Shown here one piece after another: positions 9,203-18,852 of a stretch of DNA of 64,000 nt; position 1 is the first letter of the stretch, and the number at the start of each line of letters is the position of its first letter. Made by a program: the position numbers and the translations under genes. Source of the DNA: Parasedimentitalea marina (GTDB taxonomy: Bacteria; Pseudomonadota; Alphaproteobacteria; Rhodobacterales; Rhodobacteraceae); NCBI RefSeq assembly GCF_004006175.1, contig NZ_CP033219.1, positions 3,844,001 through 3,908,000 of the forward strand, written 5' to 3'. The notes beneath the pieces were generated by a model. The model had not been told where the DNA came from, did no database searches, and saw nothing but the letters and a program-made list of their open reading frames with translations.

Positions 9203-10525
9203 ATGAACAAATTCAAACTCCCCCTCGCTGCAGCGGCGCTGATCGCGCTGCCGGCGATCGGCTTTGCGCAGGATGTGGATGTCACCCCGCCGAATGCCGA
9301 AATTGGCTATATCCTCACCACTTTCATGTTCCTGGTCGCCGGTGTGCTGGTGTTCTGGATGGCCGCAGGCTTTACCATGTTGGAAGTGGGCCTGGTGCGC
9401 GGCAAAAACGTGACCATGCAGCTGACCAAGAACATGGGCCTGTTTTCACTGGCGGGCATTGCCTATTACGCGGTTGGCTACAATCTGATGTACCCCGGTG
9501 ACGCCTGGACCATCACCGGCATTCTGGGCGCGTTTTCGATGACCGGGCTAGAGCCTGTTGGCCTGGCCGGAGTTGAAACTGACTTGAGCTATGCCTCAGT
9601 TGGCGCTGACTACTTCTTTCAGCTGATGTTCTGCGCTGCCACCGCGTCGATCGTGTCCGGGACAATGGCCGAACGGATCAAGCTGTGGCCATTCCTGATC
9701 TTTGTGATCATTCTGACCGCATTCATCTATCCGATCCAGGCCTCCTGGAAATGGGGCGGTGGTTTCCTGGATGCGATGGGCTTCCTAGATTTCGCCGGCT
9801 CCACAGTGGTACACTCGGTTGGGGGTTGGGCTGCGTTGGTTGGCGCGCTGATCCTGGGTCCGCGTATCGGCAAATACAAAGGCGGCAGAACCATTCCGAT
9901 GCCCGGCTCTAACCTGCCGCTGGCCACTCTGGGTACGTTTATCCTGTGGATGGGCTGGTTTGGCTTTAACGGCGGATCGCAGCTTTATATGGACACAGCC
10001 GCCAATGTTGCGGACATCAGCCGGATCTTTTCCAACACCAATGCCGCTGCGGCTGGTGGTGCGGTTGCTGCAATGCTGCTGACGCAGTTCCTGTACCGGA
10101 AACCTGACCTGACAATGATCCTAAACGGTGCCCTTGCCGGTCTGGTGTCGATCACCGCTGAACCGCTGACACCCTCGCTGGGTCTGGCCACGCTGATTGG
10201 TGCTGCAGGTGGTGTGATCGTGGTCGTGGTTGTTCCCCTGCTGGACAAATTCCAAATCGACGACGTTGTGGGCGCCATCCCGGTTCACCTGGGCGCTGGT
10301 ATCTTTGGTACGCTGATTGTTCCACTCAGCAACAGTGACGCGTCGTTCATTGTACAGCTGAAATCAGTTCTGATTGTTGGTGTCTTTGTCTCTGTCGTCT
10401 CTGCCGTTGTCTGGCTGGCGCTGAAGGCCATCATCGGCATCCGGGTCAGCGAAGAGGACGAAATCAATGGTCTCGACATGGCCGAGCTGGGCATGGAAGC
10501 ATACCCTGAGTTCTCCAAGAGCTGA
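9203..10525 (+). CDS. amtB: Ammonium transporter AmtB
   Basis: AmtB conducts ammonium/ammonia through a trimeric inner-membrane channel and is blocked by GlnK binding at its cytoplasmic face. The 440-residue protein has a cleavable signal peptide (about 1-22, ending GFAQ) and about eleven membrane helices. Family motifs are clear, including DFAGSTVVHSVGGWAALVGA with the conserved pore region and the second pore motif VDDVVGAIPVHLGAG-like stretch near residue 355. An AAGGA precedes the ATG by ten bases. It forms a two-gene operon with glnK. Confidence 0.97.
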   Translation: MNKFKLPLAAAALIALPAIGFAQDVDVTPPNAEIGYILTTFMFLVAGVLVFWMAAGFTMLEVGLVRGKNVTMQLTKNMGLFSLAGIAYYAVGYNLMYPGDAWTITGILGAFSMTGLEPVGLAGVETDLSYASVGADYFFQLMFCAATASIVSGTMAERIKLWPFLIFVIILTAFIYPIQASWKWGGGFLDAMGFLDFAGSTVVHSVGGWAALVGALILGPRIGKYKGGRTIPMPGSNLPLATLGTFILWMGWFGFNGGSQLYMDTAANVADISRIFSNTNAAAAGGAVAAMLLTQFLYRKPDLTMILNGALAGLVSITAEPLTPSLGLATLIGAAGGVIVVVVVPLLDKFQIDDVVGAIPVHLGAGIFGTLIVPLSNSDASFIVQLKSVLIVGVFVSVVSAVVWLALKAIIGIRVSEEDEINGLDMAELGMEAYPEFSKS

Positions 10526-10549
10526 TCCAGCTGTCAGGTAAGTGGAAGA

Positions 10550-10580
10550 ACGCGCGGCCCTTGCGGGGGCTGCGTTTTTC
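10550..10580 (+). terminator. Rho-independent terminator after amtB
   Basis: A GC-rich stem built around GGCCC-TTGCG-GGGGC, with outer ACGC/GCGT pairing, is followed by TTTTTC 25 bases after the amtB stop. Confidence 0.75.
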
Positions 10581-10661
10581 GTTTGGCGCCGACGATTGAG
10601 GCAGAGCTTGGAATTTTGAGTATTTAAGAAAAGGTGAATGGCTGGGGTGGTGTTCAGATGC

Positions 10662-10693
10662 AAAAACGCGCCCTCGATTTGAGAGCGCGTTTT
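10662..10693 (-). terminator. Terminator after the aminotransferase gene
   Basis: The arms AAAAACGCGC and GCGCGTTTT flank a short loop. Read on the minus strand the second arm runs into a T run just past the aminotransferase stop. The A/T-flanked stem could also work on the plus strand as a back-up for amtB. Confidence 0.75.
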
Positions 10694-10714
10694 CTGTCCA
10701 AGTCTATGGATGGC

Positions 10715-11899
10715 TTAGATGCCGGCATCCATAATGGCCTGCGCCAGTATTGGCACTGTATCGGCGTTCAGGCCTGCAATGTTCATGCGGCTGTCGCCAA
10801 CCATGTAAATCCCATGCTCGGCCCGCAGCTTTTCGACCAGCTCGGGGGTGGTGCCCAGCAGCGAGAACATGCCACGGTGTTGCGCCAGAAAGGCAAAGCG
10901 GTCAGAGCCGGACAGGCGCTGCAACTCATCCGCAAGACCCTGTCGCAGCCCCAGCATGCCCAGTCGCACGGCCTCAAGCTCGGCCGCCCAATCGGCACGC
11001 AGGGCCTCGTCGTTCAAGATCATCGTCACCAGTCGGGCGCCGTGATCCGGCGGGAACGAATAATTCTGCCGGTTCAGGAAGGCCAGCGTGCCCTGGTTCA
11101 GCTTTTGCGACGCGGCATCATTTGACACCATCATCAGCAACCCGGTGCGCTCGCGGTAGATGCCAAAGTTCTTCGAGCAGCTGGCCGCGATCAGGCATTC
11201 CGGAGTGCCCGAAGCCACCATCCGCACACCAACTGCGTCTTCTTCCAGCCCGTCGCCAAAGCCCTGATAAGCGATGTCGATCATTGGGATCAGACCGCGC
11301 GCGTTCAGCAGATCGATGATCTCTTGCCACTGCACCGCATTCAGATTGGCGCCGGTTGGGTTGTGGCAGCAGCCATGCAGCAACACCACATCGCCTTTGA
11401 CCGCTGTCTTCAGGTCCTCGACCAGACCATCGAAATCGACTCCGCAGGTTTCGCGGTCAAAATAACGATAGGTCACCGTCTCGATGCCGACGTAATTCAG
11501 GATCGAAATGTGATTGGGCCAGGTTGGGTCCGACACAAAGACCCGCGCCGAAGGGTTGGCGATCTTGATCAACTCAAACGCCTGGCGCACCGCACCGGTG
11601 CCGCCGGGTGTCGCGGCCGCCGCAACATTGCCACGCGCGACCGTATCCGCCAGGATCAGTTCAATCATCGCGTCTGAGTAAGCCGGATCACCGGCCAGCC
11701 CAACATAGGACTTGCTGGTCTGCTCTTCCCACAATTTATGTTCAGCCGCCTTGATCGCCCGCATCACCGGGGTAACGCCCAGGGCATTCTTGTAAACTCC
11801 GACCCCCAGATCGATCTTGTCGGATCGTGGGTCTTCACGGAACGTTTGCATCAGTGCAAGAATTTTGTCGGCAGGTTGGGCTTTCAGAGCTTCAAACAT
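10715..11899 (-). CDS. Aromatic/aspartate aminotransferase (class Ia, TyrB/AspC-like)
   Basis: A PLP enzyme of the aspartate/aromatic aminotransferase subgroup. Starting at the ATG at 11899 gives 394 residues, the usual family length, beginning MFEALKAQPADKILALMQ. The PLP lysine is Lys243 in SCSKNFGIYRERTG; the cofactor-anchoring HGCCHNPTG and the substrate Arg region are present. The start shares one base with the stop of the upstream sulfurtransferase gene (TGATG), so translation is coupled. Aspartate, aromatic amino acids or cysteine are possible substrates; the coupling makes cysteine or cysteine sulfinate worth testing. Confidence 0.92.
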   Translation of the reverse strand: MFEALKAQPADKILALMQTFREDPRSDKIDLGVGVYKNALGVTPVMRAIKAAEHKLWEEQTSKSYVGLAGDPAYSDAMIELILADTVARGNVAAAATPGGTGAVRQAFELIKIANPSARVFVSDPTWPNHISILNYVGIETVTYRYFDRETCGVDFDGLVEDLKTAVKGDVVLLHGCCHNPTGANLNAVQWQEIIDLLNARGLIPMIDIAYQGFGDGLEEDAVGVRMVASGTPECLIAASCSKNFGIYRERTGLLMMVSNDAASQKLNQGTLAFLNRQNYSFPPDHGARLVTMILNDEALRADWAAELEAVRLGMLGLRQGLADELQRLSGSDRFAFLAQHRGMFSLLGTTPELVEKLRAEHGIYMVGDSRMNIAGLNADTVPILAQAIMDAGI

Positions 11900-12753
11900 C
11901 AGGTCTCTCCGGTTGCAACGGGTAAGGTCGGGAAGGCGCCCCATTCGGTCCACGATCCATCATAAAGCGCATGGTCGCTTTTGCCGATGCGTTCCAGTGC
12001 GAGGCTTAGAACCGCGGCGGTCACGCCAGACCCGCAAGAGGTAATTGCGGGCTTGTTCAGGTCCACTCCGGCGGCTTCAAATATGCTGCGCAGTTTGGCC
12101 GCAGGTTTCAGCGTGCCATCTGCCGCCAGAAGCGTTGTGAACGGCACATTTTTTGCACCGGGAATATGGCCGGCACGCAGGCCCTGACGTGGCTCGGGGA
12201 CGTCGCCCCGGAACCGGGTGGCAGCGCGGGCGTCAATAATTTCGTGATCGCCCAGTTTGGACGCAGCCGAAACCTGGGTCACATCGCGCACCATCTGATT
12301 CTGCACCCGCACTGTCATGTGGCGGTCGCGGATCACTGGTGGCATATCCTCAATCGCGCGGCCCTCGGCCTTCCATTTGGGCAGGCCCCCGTCCAGCACG
12401 GCGATATTGGCCTGGCCCATCAATCGAAACAGCCACCACACCCGCGCCGCGGAAAACAGCCCGGCCCCGTCGTAGACCACCACCTGATGACCATCACCGA
12501 CACCCATAGCCCGCAGCCGCGACATGAACTTCTCAACTGGTGGCACCATATGCGGCAATTCAGACCGGTGATCTGAGATGTCGTCAATGTCAAAAAACCG
12601 AGCACCGGGAATATGCCCGGCGTCATATTCACTGCGGGCATCGCGTTCCATCGCTGGCAGATACCACGAGGCGTCCAGTAGCCTGAGGTCGGGATCTTTC
12701 AGGTGGGCCGCCAGCCAGTCGGTGGAAACTAGTGTCTTCGGATCGTCTTGCAT
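11899..12753 (-). CDS. sseA: 3-mercaptopyruvate sulfurtransferase
   Basis: A 284-residue two-domain rhodanese protein. The N-terminal domain is catalytically inactive and the C-terminal domain carries the active loop CGSGVTA, which is the mercaptopyruvate-type loop rather than the thiosulfate type. The enzyme moves sulfur from 3-mercaptopyruvate to a thiol or cyanide. It is followed without a gap by an aminotransferase (TGATG overlap), so the pair could turn cysteine into 3-mercaptopyruvate and then sulfane sulfur (inference). Confidence 0.94.
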   Translation of the reverse strand: MQDDPKTLVSTDWLAAHLKDPDLRLLDASWYLPAMERDARSEYDAGHIPGARFFDIDDISDHRSELPHMVPPVEKFMSRLRAMGVGDGHQVVVYDGAGLFSAARVWWLFRLMGQANIAVLDGGLPKWKAEGRAIEDMPPVIRDRHMTVRVQNQMVRDVTQVSAASKLGDHEIIDARAATRFRGDVPEPRQGLRAGHIPGAKNVPFTTLLAADGTLKPAAKLRSIFEAAGVDLNKPAITSCGSGVTAAVLSLALERIGKSDHALYDGSWTEWGAFPTLPVATGET

Positions 12754-12931
12754 AAAATCCTCCCGTGGGCGCGTTGATCAAGGCCTACTATTGGCCGCAG
12801 GGAGTCGCAAGGAAAAGGCAATGATTTGTGGAGGTCTGACGCTGAGTGGGAGTCGAAAAGCAGAAAAATCGATCTGCGCGGCGGCGAATGGAGCAAACTA
12901 TAAGGTCAGAAGCCACCGGCGCAAACCCAGC

Positions 12932-13411
12932 TCAGGTTTGCCTTAGGGGTTTTCTCATGTTGATGCCCGTTGTCTGAAACCCGGTCCCCAAGTACAAACG
13001 CTGCGCCTTGTCGTTGTCCGCCGCCACACGCAGTTTTATGTCCAGATAGCCGGCATCGGCATATGTCGCCTCGAGTGCCGCCAGTGCCCGTTTGCCGTAG
13101 CCCATGCCTCGATAGAGCGGTAATATGCAAAAATCGCTGATGAAAACGGATCCGCCCTTGGGCCCGGGTTTACACCAAAAATACCCGACAACCGGGTTCT
13201 CTGTTTCATGCTCCATCACGATGCAAAATAAGTCCTGCCCGGGACTATCAACACCCTGCCCCAGATCCGCCGTGACGTCTTGCTCAGCCCGTCGGCGCGC
13301 AGTCTCGGGATCGACATCGTAATTGGACGAAATTTCCGCCGCATAGTCGGGGATGAAATAGGCAAGATAGCCCGAGAACTCATGCGCATGCATGTGGCGA
13401 AGACGTATCAT
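12932..13411 (-). CDS. GNAT family N-acetyltransferase
   Basis: The 159-residue protein has the GNAT fold. The acetyl-CoA pyrophosphate loop reads YRGMGYGKRAL (about residue 98), preceded by the strand VFISDFCILP, and is followed by LRVAADNDKAQRLYLGTGF, the usual motif B. The acceptor substrate is not predictable. It lies upstream of sseA on the same strand, with a gap of about 180 bases that holds no other gene. Confidence 0.9.
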   Translation of the reverse strand: MIRLRHMHAHEFSGYLAYFIPDYAAEISSNYDVDPETARRRAEQDVTADLGQGVDSPGQDLFCIVMEHETENPVVGYFWCKPGPKGGSVFISDFCILPLYRGMGYGKRALAALEATYADAGYLDIKLRVAADNDKAQRLYLGTGFQTTGINMRKPLRQT

Positions 13412-13456
13412 CCGACCCTCTCAACACATCTACGGCGTCAGTCAACCGGTTGCCGC

Positions 13457-13933
13457 TTAGCTGTGATCTTTCATCAGCCGCGATTTCTGCCGCGACCAGT
13501 CACGTTTCGCCTCTGTGGCGCGTTTGTCGTGGTTCTGCTTACCCTTGGCGATGCCGATCTTAATCTTCACCAGCCCCTTGTGGTTAAAGTACATCACCAG
13601 CGGCACCAGGGTCATGCCCTTGCGCTGAGTGGCATTCCACAGGTTTGACATCTGCTTGCGCGACACCAGCAGCTTACGGCGGCGACGCTCAAGATGTTTG
13701 AAGGTCTGGGCCCGTTCATAGGGCGCGATGTAAGAATTCACCAACCACAGCTCGCCATCTTCAACTGCGGCATAACTTTCAGCGATGTTTGTGCCACCAA
13801 CCCGGGCGCTTTTGACCTCGGACCCCTCCAGGATGATGCCGCATTCCAGATCGTCAGCAATCGCATAATCATACCGCGCGCGGCGATTTTCAGCGATAAC
13901 TTTGTAATTCGGGTCTGATTTTGTCTGGGCCAT
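13457..13933 (-). CDS. smpB: SsrA-binding protein SmpB
   Basis: SmpB binds tmRNA and brings it to stalled ribosomes for trans-translation. I choose the ATG at 13933, giving 158 residues starting [20 protein letters not shown], the normal SmpB beginning. Conserved blocks include [23 protein letters not shown] and the basic C-terminal tail [17 protein letters not shown]. The tmRNA gene itself was not found in this window. Confidence 0.97.
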   Translation of the reverse strand: MAQTKSDPNYKVIAENRRARYDYAIADDLECGIILEGSEVKSARVGGTNIAESYAAVEDGELWLVNSYIAPYERAQTFKHLERRRRKLLVSRKQMSNLWNATQRKGMTLVPLVMYFNHKGLVKIKIGIAKGKQNHDKRATEAKRDWSRQKSRLMKDHS

Positions 13934-14020
13934 GAAGGCAGATGTAAGGCGACAAAGGCACAGGTGCAAGGTGCTAAGCTTACCTGACTTCAGCCTGGAC
14001 CATGAGCCTTGATCGAATGC

Positions 14021-14887
14021 CTAGTCAGGATGGCGCGCATAGCGTTCTCGCAAAACGGTGAACATTCCGCTGCCAACAATCACAACACTGCCCACCAGGG
14101 TCCAGACATCCGGGCGCTCGCCAAACACCAGCACGCCCAGCACCATGGCAAACACTAGTCGCGTATAGCGAAATGGCGCCACCACCGAAATTTCACCTGA
14201 CCGCATTGCGCCGGTCAGGGCGTTATAGGCAATAACCCCAATCACCGTGGCGGCACCCAGTTGCCCCCAAACCTGCGGGCTTGGCCAACTGGCCCCACCT
14301 GTCCAACCCAAGGCCACTCCGCCCGCGACGACAAGCATGGCGAAGCCATAAATGCCCAGCTGATTGTTCGACATAGAGCGCGGCGCGGCGCGGGTGGCCA
14401 GATCTCGCCCGGCAAACCCCAGGGTACCAATCACTGCAAAGATCGAGGCAGGCTCAAAGCCGCTTACCCCGGGGCGCAACACCAATAAGACGCCACAAAA
14501 CCCAATTGCGATGGCCACCCAACGCCGCCACCCAACCTGTTCCCCAAAAAAGACCACTGCCCCGGCTGCAACCACCAATGGGGTTGCCTGCAATATCGCC
14601 GAGGCCGACGACAGGGGGGTCAAAGCTATCGCCAAAGTATACCCAAGCCGACCAGTGACCTCCGCCACAGAACGCAACACCATCGGACGCGTGCAAATAG
14701 CCGGGTGCAACATGCGCTGCCCTTGCGCACGCGCCATGATCATAAAAATGATCATACCGCCCAGACCGAAAACAACCAGGAGCTGCCCAACCGGTAGCGA
14801 TTGGCTGGCGGATTTAAGAAACATATCCTCCAATGCAAAGCCAGCCATCGCCAGCACCATCAACAGACTGCCCCGAAATGTCTCCAT
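14021..14887 (-). CDS. DMT family transporter (EamA domain)
   Basis: A 288-residue inner-membrane protein with about ten hydrophobic helices and two EamA repeats (residues 8-140 and 150-280). Members move amino acids, purines or other small metabolites; direction and substrate are unknown here. It lies 84 bases downstream of the XRE-cupin regulator on the same strand, so both may be transcribed together and the transporter may belong to that regulon. Confidence 0.88.
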   Translation of the reverse strand: METFRGSLLMVLAMAGFALEDMFLKSASQSLPVGQLLVVFGLGGMIIFMIMARAQGQRMLHPAICTRPMVLRSVAEVTGRLGYTLAIALTPLSSASAILQATPLVVAAGAVVFFGEQVGWRRWVAIAIGFCGVLLVLRPGVSGFEPASIFAVIGTLGFAGRDLATRAAPRSMSNNQLGIYGFAMLVVAGGVALGWTGGASWPSPQVWGQLGAATVIGVIAYNALTGAMRSGEISVVAPFRYTRLVFAMVLGVLVFGERPDVWTLVGSVVIVGSGMFTVLRERYARHPD

Positions 14888-14971
14888 GCTGCTATCTTCC
14901 TGATTTTAAATCACTCAACCAAAACCTGTAGCCACTGGTCCATGCCTACACAAGCAATGCACCCAACCCGA

Positions 14972-15535
14972 TCACGGTTTGCCCTGCGACATAACGGCGT
15001 GGCGATAGTGGTGCATGTTCAGAAACGTGGCCCCGGTCTGACCACTTCGGTATCCATGTGGTTGATCCGCTGCGAACCGCAGCCCCTGCCCGGTAGACAC
15101 TGGCACCCATTCCCCTGTGCGCAGCACCTCCATCTCGCCATCCAGAACAAAGACTTCTTCGGTGACGCCATGATCATGGGGCTGGGATTCGTGGCTTTGA
15201 CCCGGATGCAGGCTCACATGAAACGTCTCGGCCCTCAGGTCGGGATCATAGGGAAATACAATTTTGACCGAGATACTTCCGGGGAACTGAACCGTTTTAA
15301 AAACCTCTCCGGCCTGACCCACTGTCCGCTCGGCCTCGTCTATCAAGGCGGTCAACGGCAGGTGAAACCCCTTGGCGATCTTCCACAGTGTCGCAATGGT
15401 CGGGCTTGATTCGCCGCGCTCAATCTGGCCCAGCATCGCCTTGCTGACCCCGGTCAGCGCCGCTGCCTTGGACAGGCTGAGACCCGATTCAGCACGTATT
15501 TCGCGCAGGTTAAGGGTGATCGTCTCTTCGCTCAT
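14972..15535 (-). CDS. XRE family regulator with C-terminal cupin domain
   Basis: The 187-residue protein has an N-terminal helix-turn-helix (about residues 8-62, LSLSKAAALTGVSKAMLGQI) and a C-terminal cupin (about 100-170, with SHESQPHDHGVTEEVFVLDGEME). This is the PuuR/SutR-like architecture, in which the cupin senses a small metabolite. The gene is divergent from a BenE-type transporter and the 103 bases between them hold a paired 16-bp palindromic site, almost certainly its own operator. Genes likely controlled are itself, the BenE transporter and perhaps the EamA transporter. Confidence 0.92.
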   Translation of the reverse strand: MSEETITLNLREIRAESGLSLSKAAALTGVSKAMLGQIERGESSPTIATLWKIAKGFHLPLTALIDEAERTVGQAGEVFKTVQFPGSISVKIVFPYDPDLRAETFHVSLHPGQSHESQPHDHGVTEEVFVLDGEMEVLRTGEWVPVSTGQGLRFAADQPHGYRSGQTGATFLNMHHYRHAVMSQGKP

Positions 15536-15559
15536 CTGCTCTACCTGTCAAAACACCTT

Positions 15560-15601
15560 GTGCGTTATAGCGCACAGAGTATATTGTGCGCTATAACGCA
15601 C
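15560..15601. promoter_or_regulatory. Paired 16-bp operator in the XRE/benE divergent promoter
   Basis: GTGCGTTATAGCGCAC (15560-15575) and its exact reverse complement GTGCGCTATAACGCAC (15586-15601) are separated by ten bases. Each copy is itself a near-perfect dyad GTGCG-N6-CGCAC with one wobble pair, so this looks like two operator sites 26 bp apart. It lies 24 bases before the XRE start and 37 before the benE start, placing both promoters under one protein. Confidence 0.85.
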
Positions 15602-15638
15602 GCGACCTTACCCGACCCGGCAGCCAAGGAAAACCCAA

Positions 15639-16835
15639 ATGCTCAAGCGGCTCAAACTGTCCCATCTGGTCGCCGGGGCGATCGCGGTTCTGGTTGGCTA
15701 TACCAGTTCGGTTGCGATCATTTTCCAGGCCATCGAAGCCGTCGGCGCGACCCAGGCCCAGGCCAACAGCTGGCTGGTTGCCCTTGGCCTGGGGATGGGA
15801 CTGACCAGTCTTGGCCTATCCCTGTGGTTCCGGATGCCGATCCTGACCGCATGGTCCACCCCCGGCGCGGCACTGCTGGCAATTGGCCTTAAGGATGTGC
15901 CGATAGATCAGGCCATCGGTGCCTTTGTCTTTTGCGGCGCATTGCTGACGCTGACCGGCCTGACTGGCTGGTTCGAGCGCCTCTCAAAACTGATCCCTGA
16001 CACATTGGCCAATGCGCTGCTGGCGGGCATTTTGTTCCAGTTTGGCCTGTCCGCCTTTGCCGCCCTAAACGACGACACCGCACTTGTTGCCCTGATGGGG
16101 GCTTGTTTCCTGGCCGGGCGGCTTTGGTTCCCCCGCTACACCATTCCCGTTGTCTTGCTCATCGGCTGCCTTTGGGCCGGAGTCTCGGGATCCTTTGGCG
16201 ACATGCAGCAATTAAACCTGAGCCTCAGCCTGCCCGAGCCTGTCTTGCCCAGCTTCTCGCTTCCGGTGCTGATCGGCGTTGGCCTGCCACTCTATATTGT
16301 CACCATGTGCTCGCAGAACATGCCCGGCGTGGTGGCCCTGCGCGCGGCCGGGTATCAGCCACCGGTTTCCGCCAGCCTGACAGTCACCGGTCTCACCTCG
16401 CTTTTGCTGGCGCCATTTGGCGGCTATGCCTTCAACCTTGCTGCCATCACAGCTGCCATCTGCGCCGGACCTGAGGCCGACGACGATCCGAAAACCCGCT
16501 TCCTGGCCAGTGCCACCGCCGGCGTTTTGTATTGTTGTGTCGGTCTGGGCGGCGCCACCGTGATCAGCCTGTTCCTGATCGCCCCCAAAGCACTGGTTGC
16601 CACCATAGCTGGCCTTGCCCTGCTTTCGACCATCGGCAACAGCCTGTCCCACGCGCTGTCTGACAGTCAAAACCGCGAAGCGGCGCTGATCACCTTTATG
16701 ACCACAGTTTCCGGCATCAGCTTTTTCGGCATCGGCGCCGCCTTCTGGGCACTGGTGATTGGATTGATCGTCAACCAGCTGCTTACCACCCGACCAACAA
16801 ACCATCCGACAACCACCGCATCGCAAACACGCTAA
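15639..16835 (+). CDS. benE: BenE family benzoate/H+ symporter-like transporter
   Basis: A 398-residue inner-membrane protein of the BenE family, related to nucleobase-cation symporters, with about twelve hydrophobic helices. It starts MLKRLKLSHLVAGAIAVLVG after a clear AAGGA. BenE proteins import benzoate, but no benzoate catabolic gene is in the window, so the substrate is open. Control by the divergent XRE-cupin regulator is strongly suggested by the operator pair in the shared promoter. Confidence 0.88.
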   Translation: MLKRLKLSHLVAGAIAVLVGYTSSVAIIFQAIEAVGATQAQANSWLVALGLGMGLTSLGLSLWFRMPILTAWSTPGAALLAIGLKDVPIDQAIGAFVFCGALLTLTGLTGWFERLSKLIPDTLANALLAGILFQFGLSAFAALNDDTALVALMGACFLAGRLWFPRYTIPVVLLIGCLWAGVSGSFGDMQQLNLSLSLPEPVLPSFSLPVLIGVGLPLYIVTMCSQNMPGVVALRAAGYQPPVSASLTVTGLTSLLLAPFGGYAFNLAAITAAICAGPEADDDPKTRFLASATAGVLYCCVGLGGATVISLFLIAPKALVATIAGLALLSTIGNSLSHALSDSQNREAALITFMTTVSGISFFGIGAAFWALVIGLIVNQLLTTRPTNHPTTTASQTR

Positions 16836-16934
16836 AATAAGCCCCAAAGGCTCAAAACAACCAAACACCGCCCCGACATATTGCGTTTATTGCGCGAATA
16901 GTGTCCCTGAGGGCAAATATAGGGAAACAGCACA

Positions 16935-18770
16935 ATGCCATTTTACCGTTCAAGAACTTCGACCCATGGCCGCAACATGGCCGGCGCCCGCGGATTGTGG
17001 CGCGCCACAGGCATGACCGATAGCGATTTCGGCAAGCCCATCATCGCCATCGTCAACTCCTTCACCCAGTTTGTACCGGGCCACGTTCACCTGAAGGACC
17101 TGGGCCAGATGGTCGCGCGTGAAGTCGAAGCCGCCGGTGGCGTCGCCAAAGAATTCAACACCATCGCGGTAGATGACGGCATCGCCATGGGCCATGACGG
17201 CATGCTGTATTCGCTGCCCTCGCGCGAAATCATCGCCGACTCGGTTGAATACATGGTCAACGCCCATTGTGCCGATGCCATGGTCTGCATCTCGAACTGT
17301 GACAAGATCACGCCCGGCATGATGATGGCCGCCATGCGTCTGAACATCCCGGTGATCTTTGTCTCTGGCGGCCCGATGGAGGCCGGCAAGATCGACATCG
17401 AAGACCTTGAAATGACAAAGATCGATCTGGTCGACGCCATGGTTGCCGCCGCCAGCGAAACCATGACCGACGCGCAGGTCCAGCACATCGAAGAAAACGC
17501 CTGCCCCACTTGCGGGTCGTGCTCGGGCATGTTCACCGCCAACTCGATGAACTGCCTGGCCGAAGCGCTGGGTCTGGCGCTGCCGGGCAATGGCTCCACT
17601 CTGGCCACCCACGCAGACCGCAAGCACCTGTTTCTTGAGGCCGGCCGCAAGATCGTCGAGATCACCAAACGCCACTACGAGGGCGAGGAAAAAGGTCTGT
17701 TGCCGCGCGACATCGCCACCTTTGATGCCTTTGAAAACGCCATGTCGCTAGACATTGCCATGGGCGGGTCGACCAACACAGTGTTGCACCTGCTGGCCAT
17801 CGCCCATGAGGGCGAGGTTGATTTCACCATGACCGACATGGACCGTCTCAGCCGTCAGGTGCCCTGCCTGTGCAAAGTCGCGCCCAACACTGAAAACGTC
17901 CACATGGAAGACATCCACCGCGCGGGCGGTATTTTCTCGATCCTGGGTGAATTGTCGCGCGCAGGATTGCTGCACAATGACGTCTCGACCGTGCACACCA
18001 GCACCATGGGCGAGGCGATTGCCAAATGGGACATCAAGGTCGCCAACAACCCCGAGGCCGAAAAGCTGTTCAAGGCGGCGCCCGGCGGCGTGCGGACCAC
18101 ACAAGCCTTCTCGACTGAGAACCGGTTCAAAGAACTGGACACGGACCGCGAAGGCGGCGTTATCCGCTCGAAAGAGCACGCCTTTAGCCAAGATGGCGGC
18201 CTGGCGGTGCTGTTCGGCAATATCGCGCTGGACGGCTGCATCGTGAAAACCGCCGGCGTGGATGCCAGCATCCTGCAGTTCACCGGCTCAGCCTATGTCT
18301 GCGAAAGCCAGGATCAGGCGGTCAGTGACATCCTGACAGGCAAGGTCAAGGCAGGCGATGTTGTTGTCATCCGCTATGAGGGCCCGCGTGGCGGTCCCGG
18401 CATGCAGGAAATGCTGTATCCGACCAGCTATTTGAAATCCAAAGGTCTGGGCAAGGATTGCGCCCTGCTGACCGACGGTCGTTTCTCGGGCGGCACTTCG
18501 GGTCTGTCGATCGGTCACGTCTCGCCCGAAGCGGCCGAAGGCGGCACCATTGGTCTGGTGGAACACGGTGATAAGATCGAAATCGACATCCCCAACCGCT
18601 CTATCCATCTGGCGGTCAGCGAAGATGTTCTGGCCGAGCGCCGCAAGGTACTGGACGACAACGGCTGGGTTCCAGCCAAGCCACGTAAGCGCAAAGTGTC
18701 CACAGCCCTAAAGGCCTATGCCAAACTGGCCACCAGCGCAGCAAAAGGCGCGGTACGCCAGGTCGACTAA
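16935..18770 (+). CDS. ilvD: Dihydroxy-acid dehydratase
   Basis: IlvD dehydrates 2,3-dihydroxy-isovalerate and 2,3-dihydroxy-3-methylvalerate to the 2-keto acids that lead to valine, leucine and isoleucine. The 611-residue protein has full family length. It carries the Fe-S ligand motifs [13 protein letters not shown] and [20 protein letters not shown], and the C-terminal [14 protein letters not shown] block near residue 515. The first residues, [18 protein letters not shown], are typical of the E. coli-type enzyme. It is monocistronic, ending at paired hairpins. Confidence 0.97.
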   Translation: MPFYRSRTSTHGRNMAGARGLWRATGMTDSDFGKPIIAIVNSFTQFVPGHVHLKDLGQMVAREVEAAGGVAKEFNTIAVDDGIAMGHDGMLYSLPSREIIADSVEYMVNAHCADAMVCISNCDKITPGMMMAAMRLNIPVIFVSGGPMEAGKIDIEDLEMTKIDLVDAMVAAASETMTDAQVQHIEENACPTCGSCSGMFTANSMNCLAEALGLALPGNGSTLATHADRKHLFLEAGRKIVEITKRHYEGEEKGLLPRDIATFDAFENAMSLDIAMGGSTNTVLHLLAIAHEGEVDFTMTDMDRLSRQVPCLCKVAPNTENVHMEDIHRAGGIFSILGELSRAGLLHNDVSTVHTSTMGEAIAKWDIKVANNPEAEKLFKAAPGGVRTTQAFSTENRFKELDTDREGGVIRSKEHAFSQDGGLAVLFGNIALDGCIVKTAGVDASILQFTGSAYVCESQDQAVSDILTGKVKAGDVVVIRYEGPRGGPGMQEMLYPTSYLKSKGLGKDCALLTDGRFSGGTSGLSIGHVSPEAAEGGTIGLVEHGDKIEIDIPNRSIHLAVSEDVLAERRKVLDDNGWVPAKPRKRKVSTALKAYAKLATSAAKGAVRQVD

Positions 18771-18778
18771 CGAATTTA

Positions 18779-18848
18779 GGCCTGCCAATCCGGCAGGCCA
18801 AACCCAATGACGTCGGTATTACAGAGGGGCTTCACAGCCCCTCTTTTT
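18779..18848. terminator. Bidirectional terminator region between ilvD and the ABC ATPase gene
   Basis: Two hairpins stand in tandem: GGCCTGCC-AATCC-GGCAGGCC at 18779-18799, and GAGGGGC-TTCACA-GCCCCTC at 18824-18843 followed by TTTTT. The second is a textbook terminator for ilvD on the plus strand and may also serve the convergent transporter operon. Confidence 0.85.
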
Positions 18849-18852
18849 GTTT

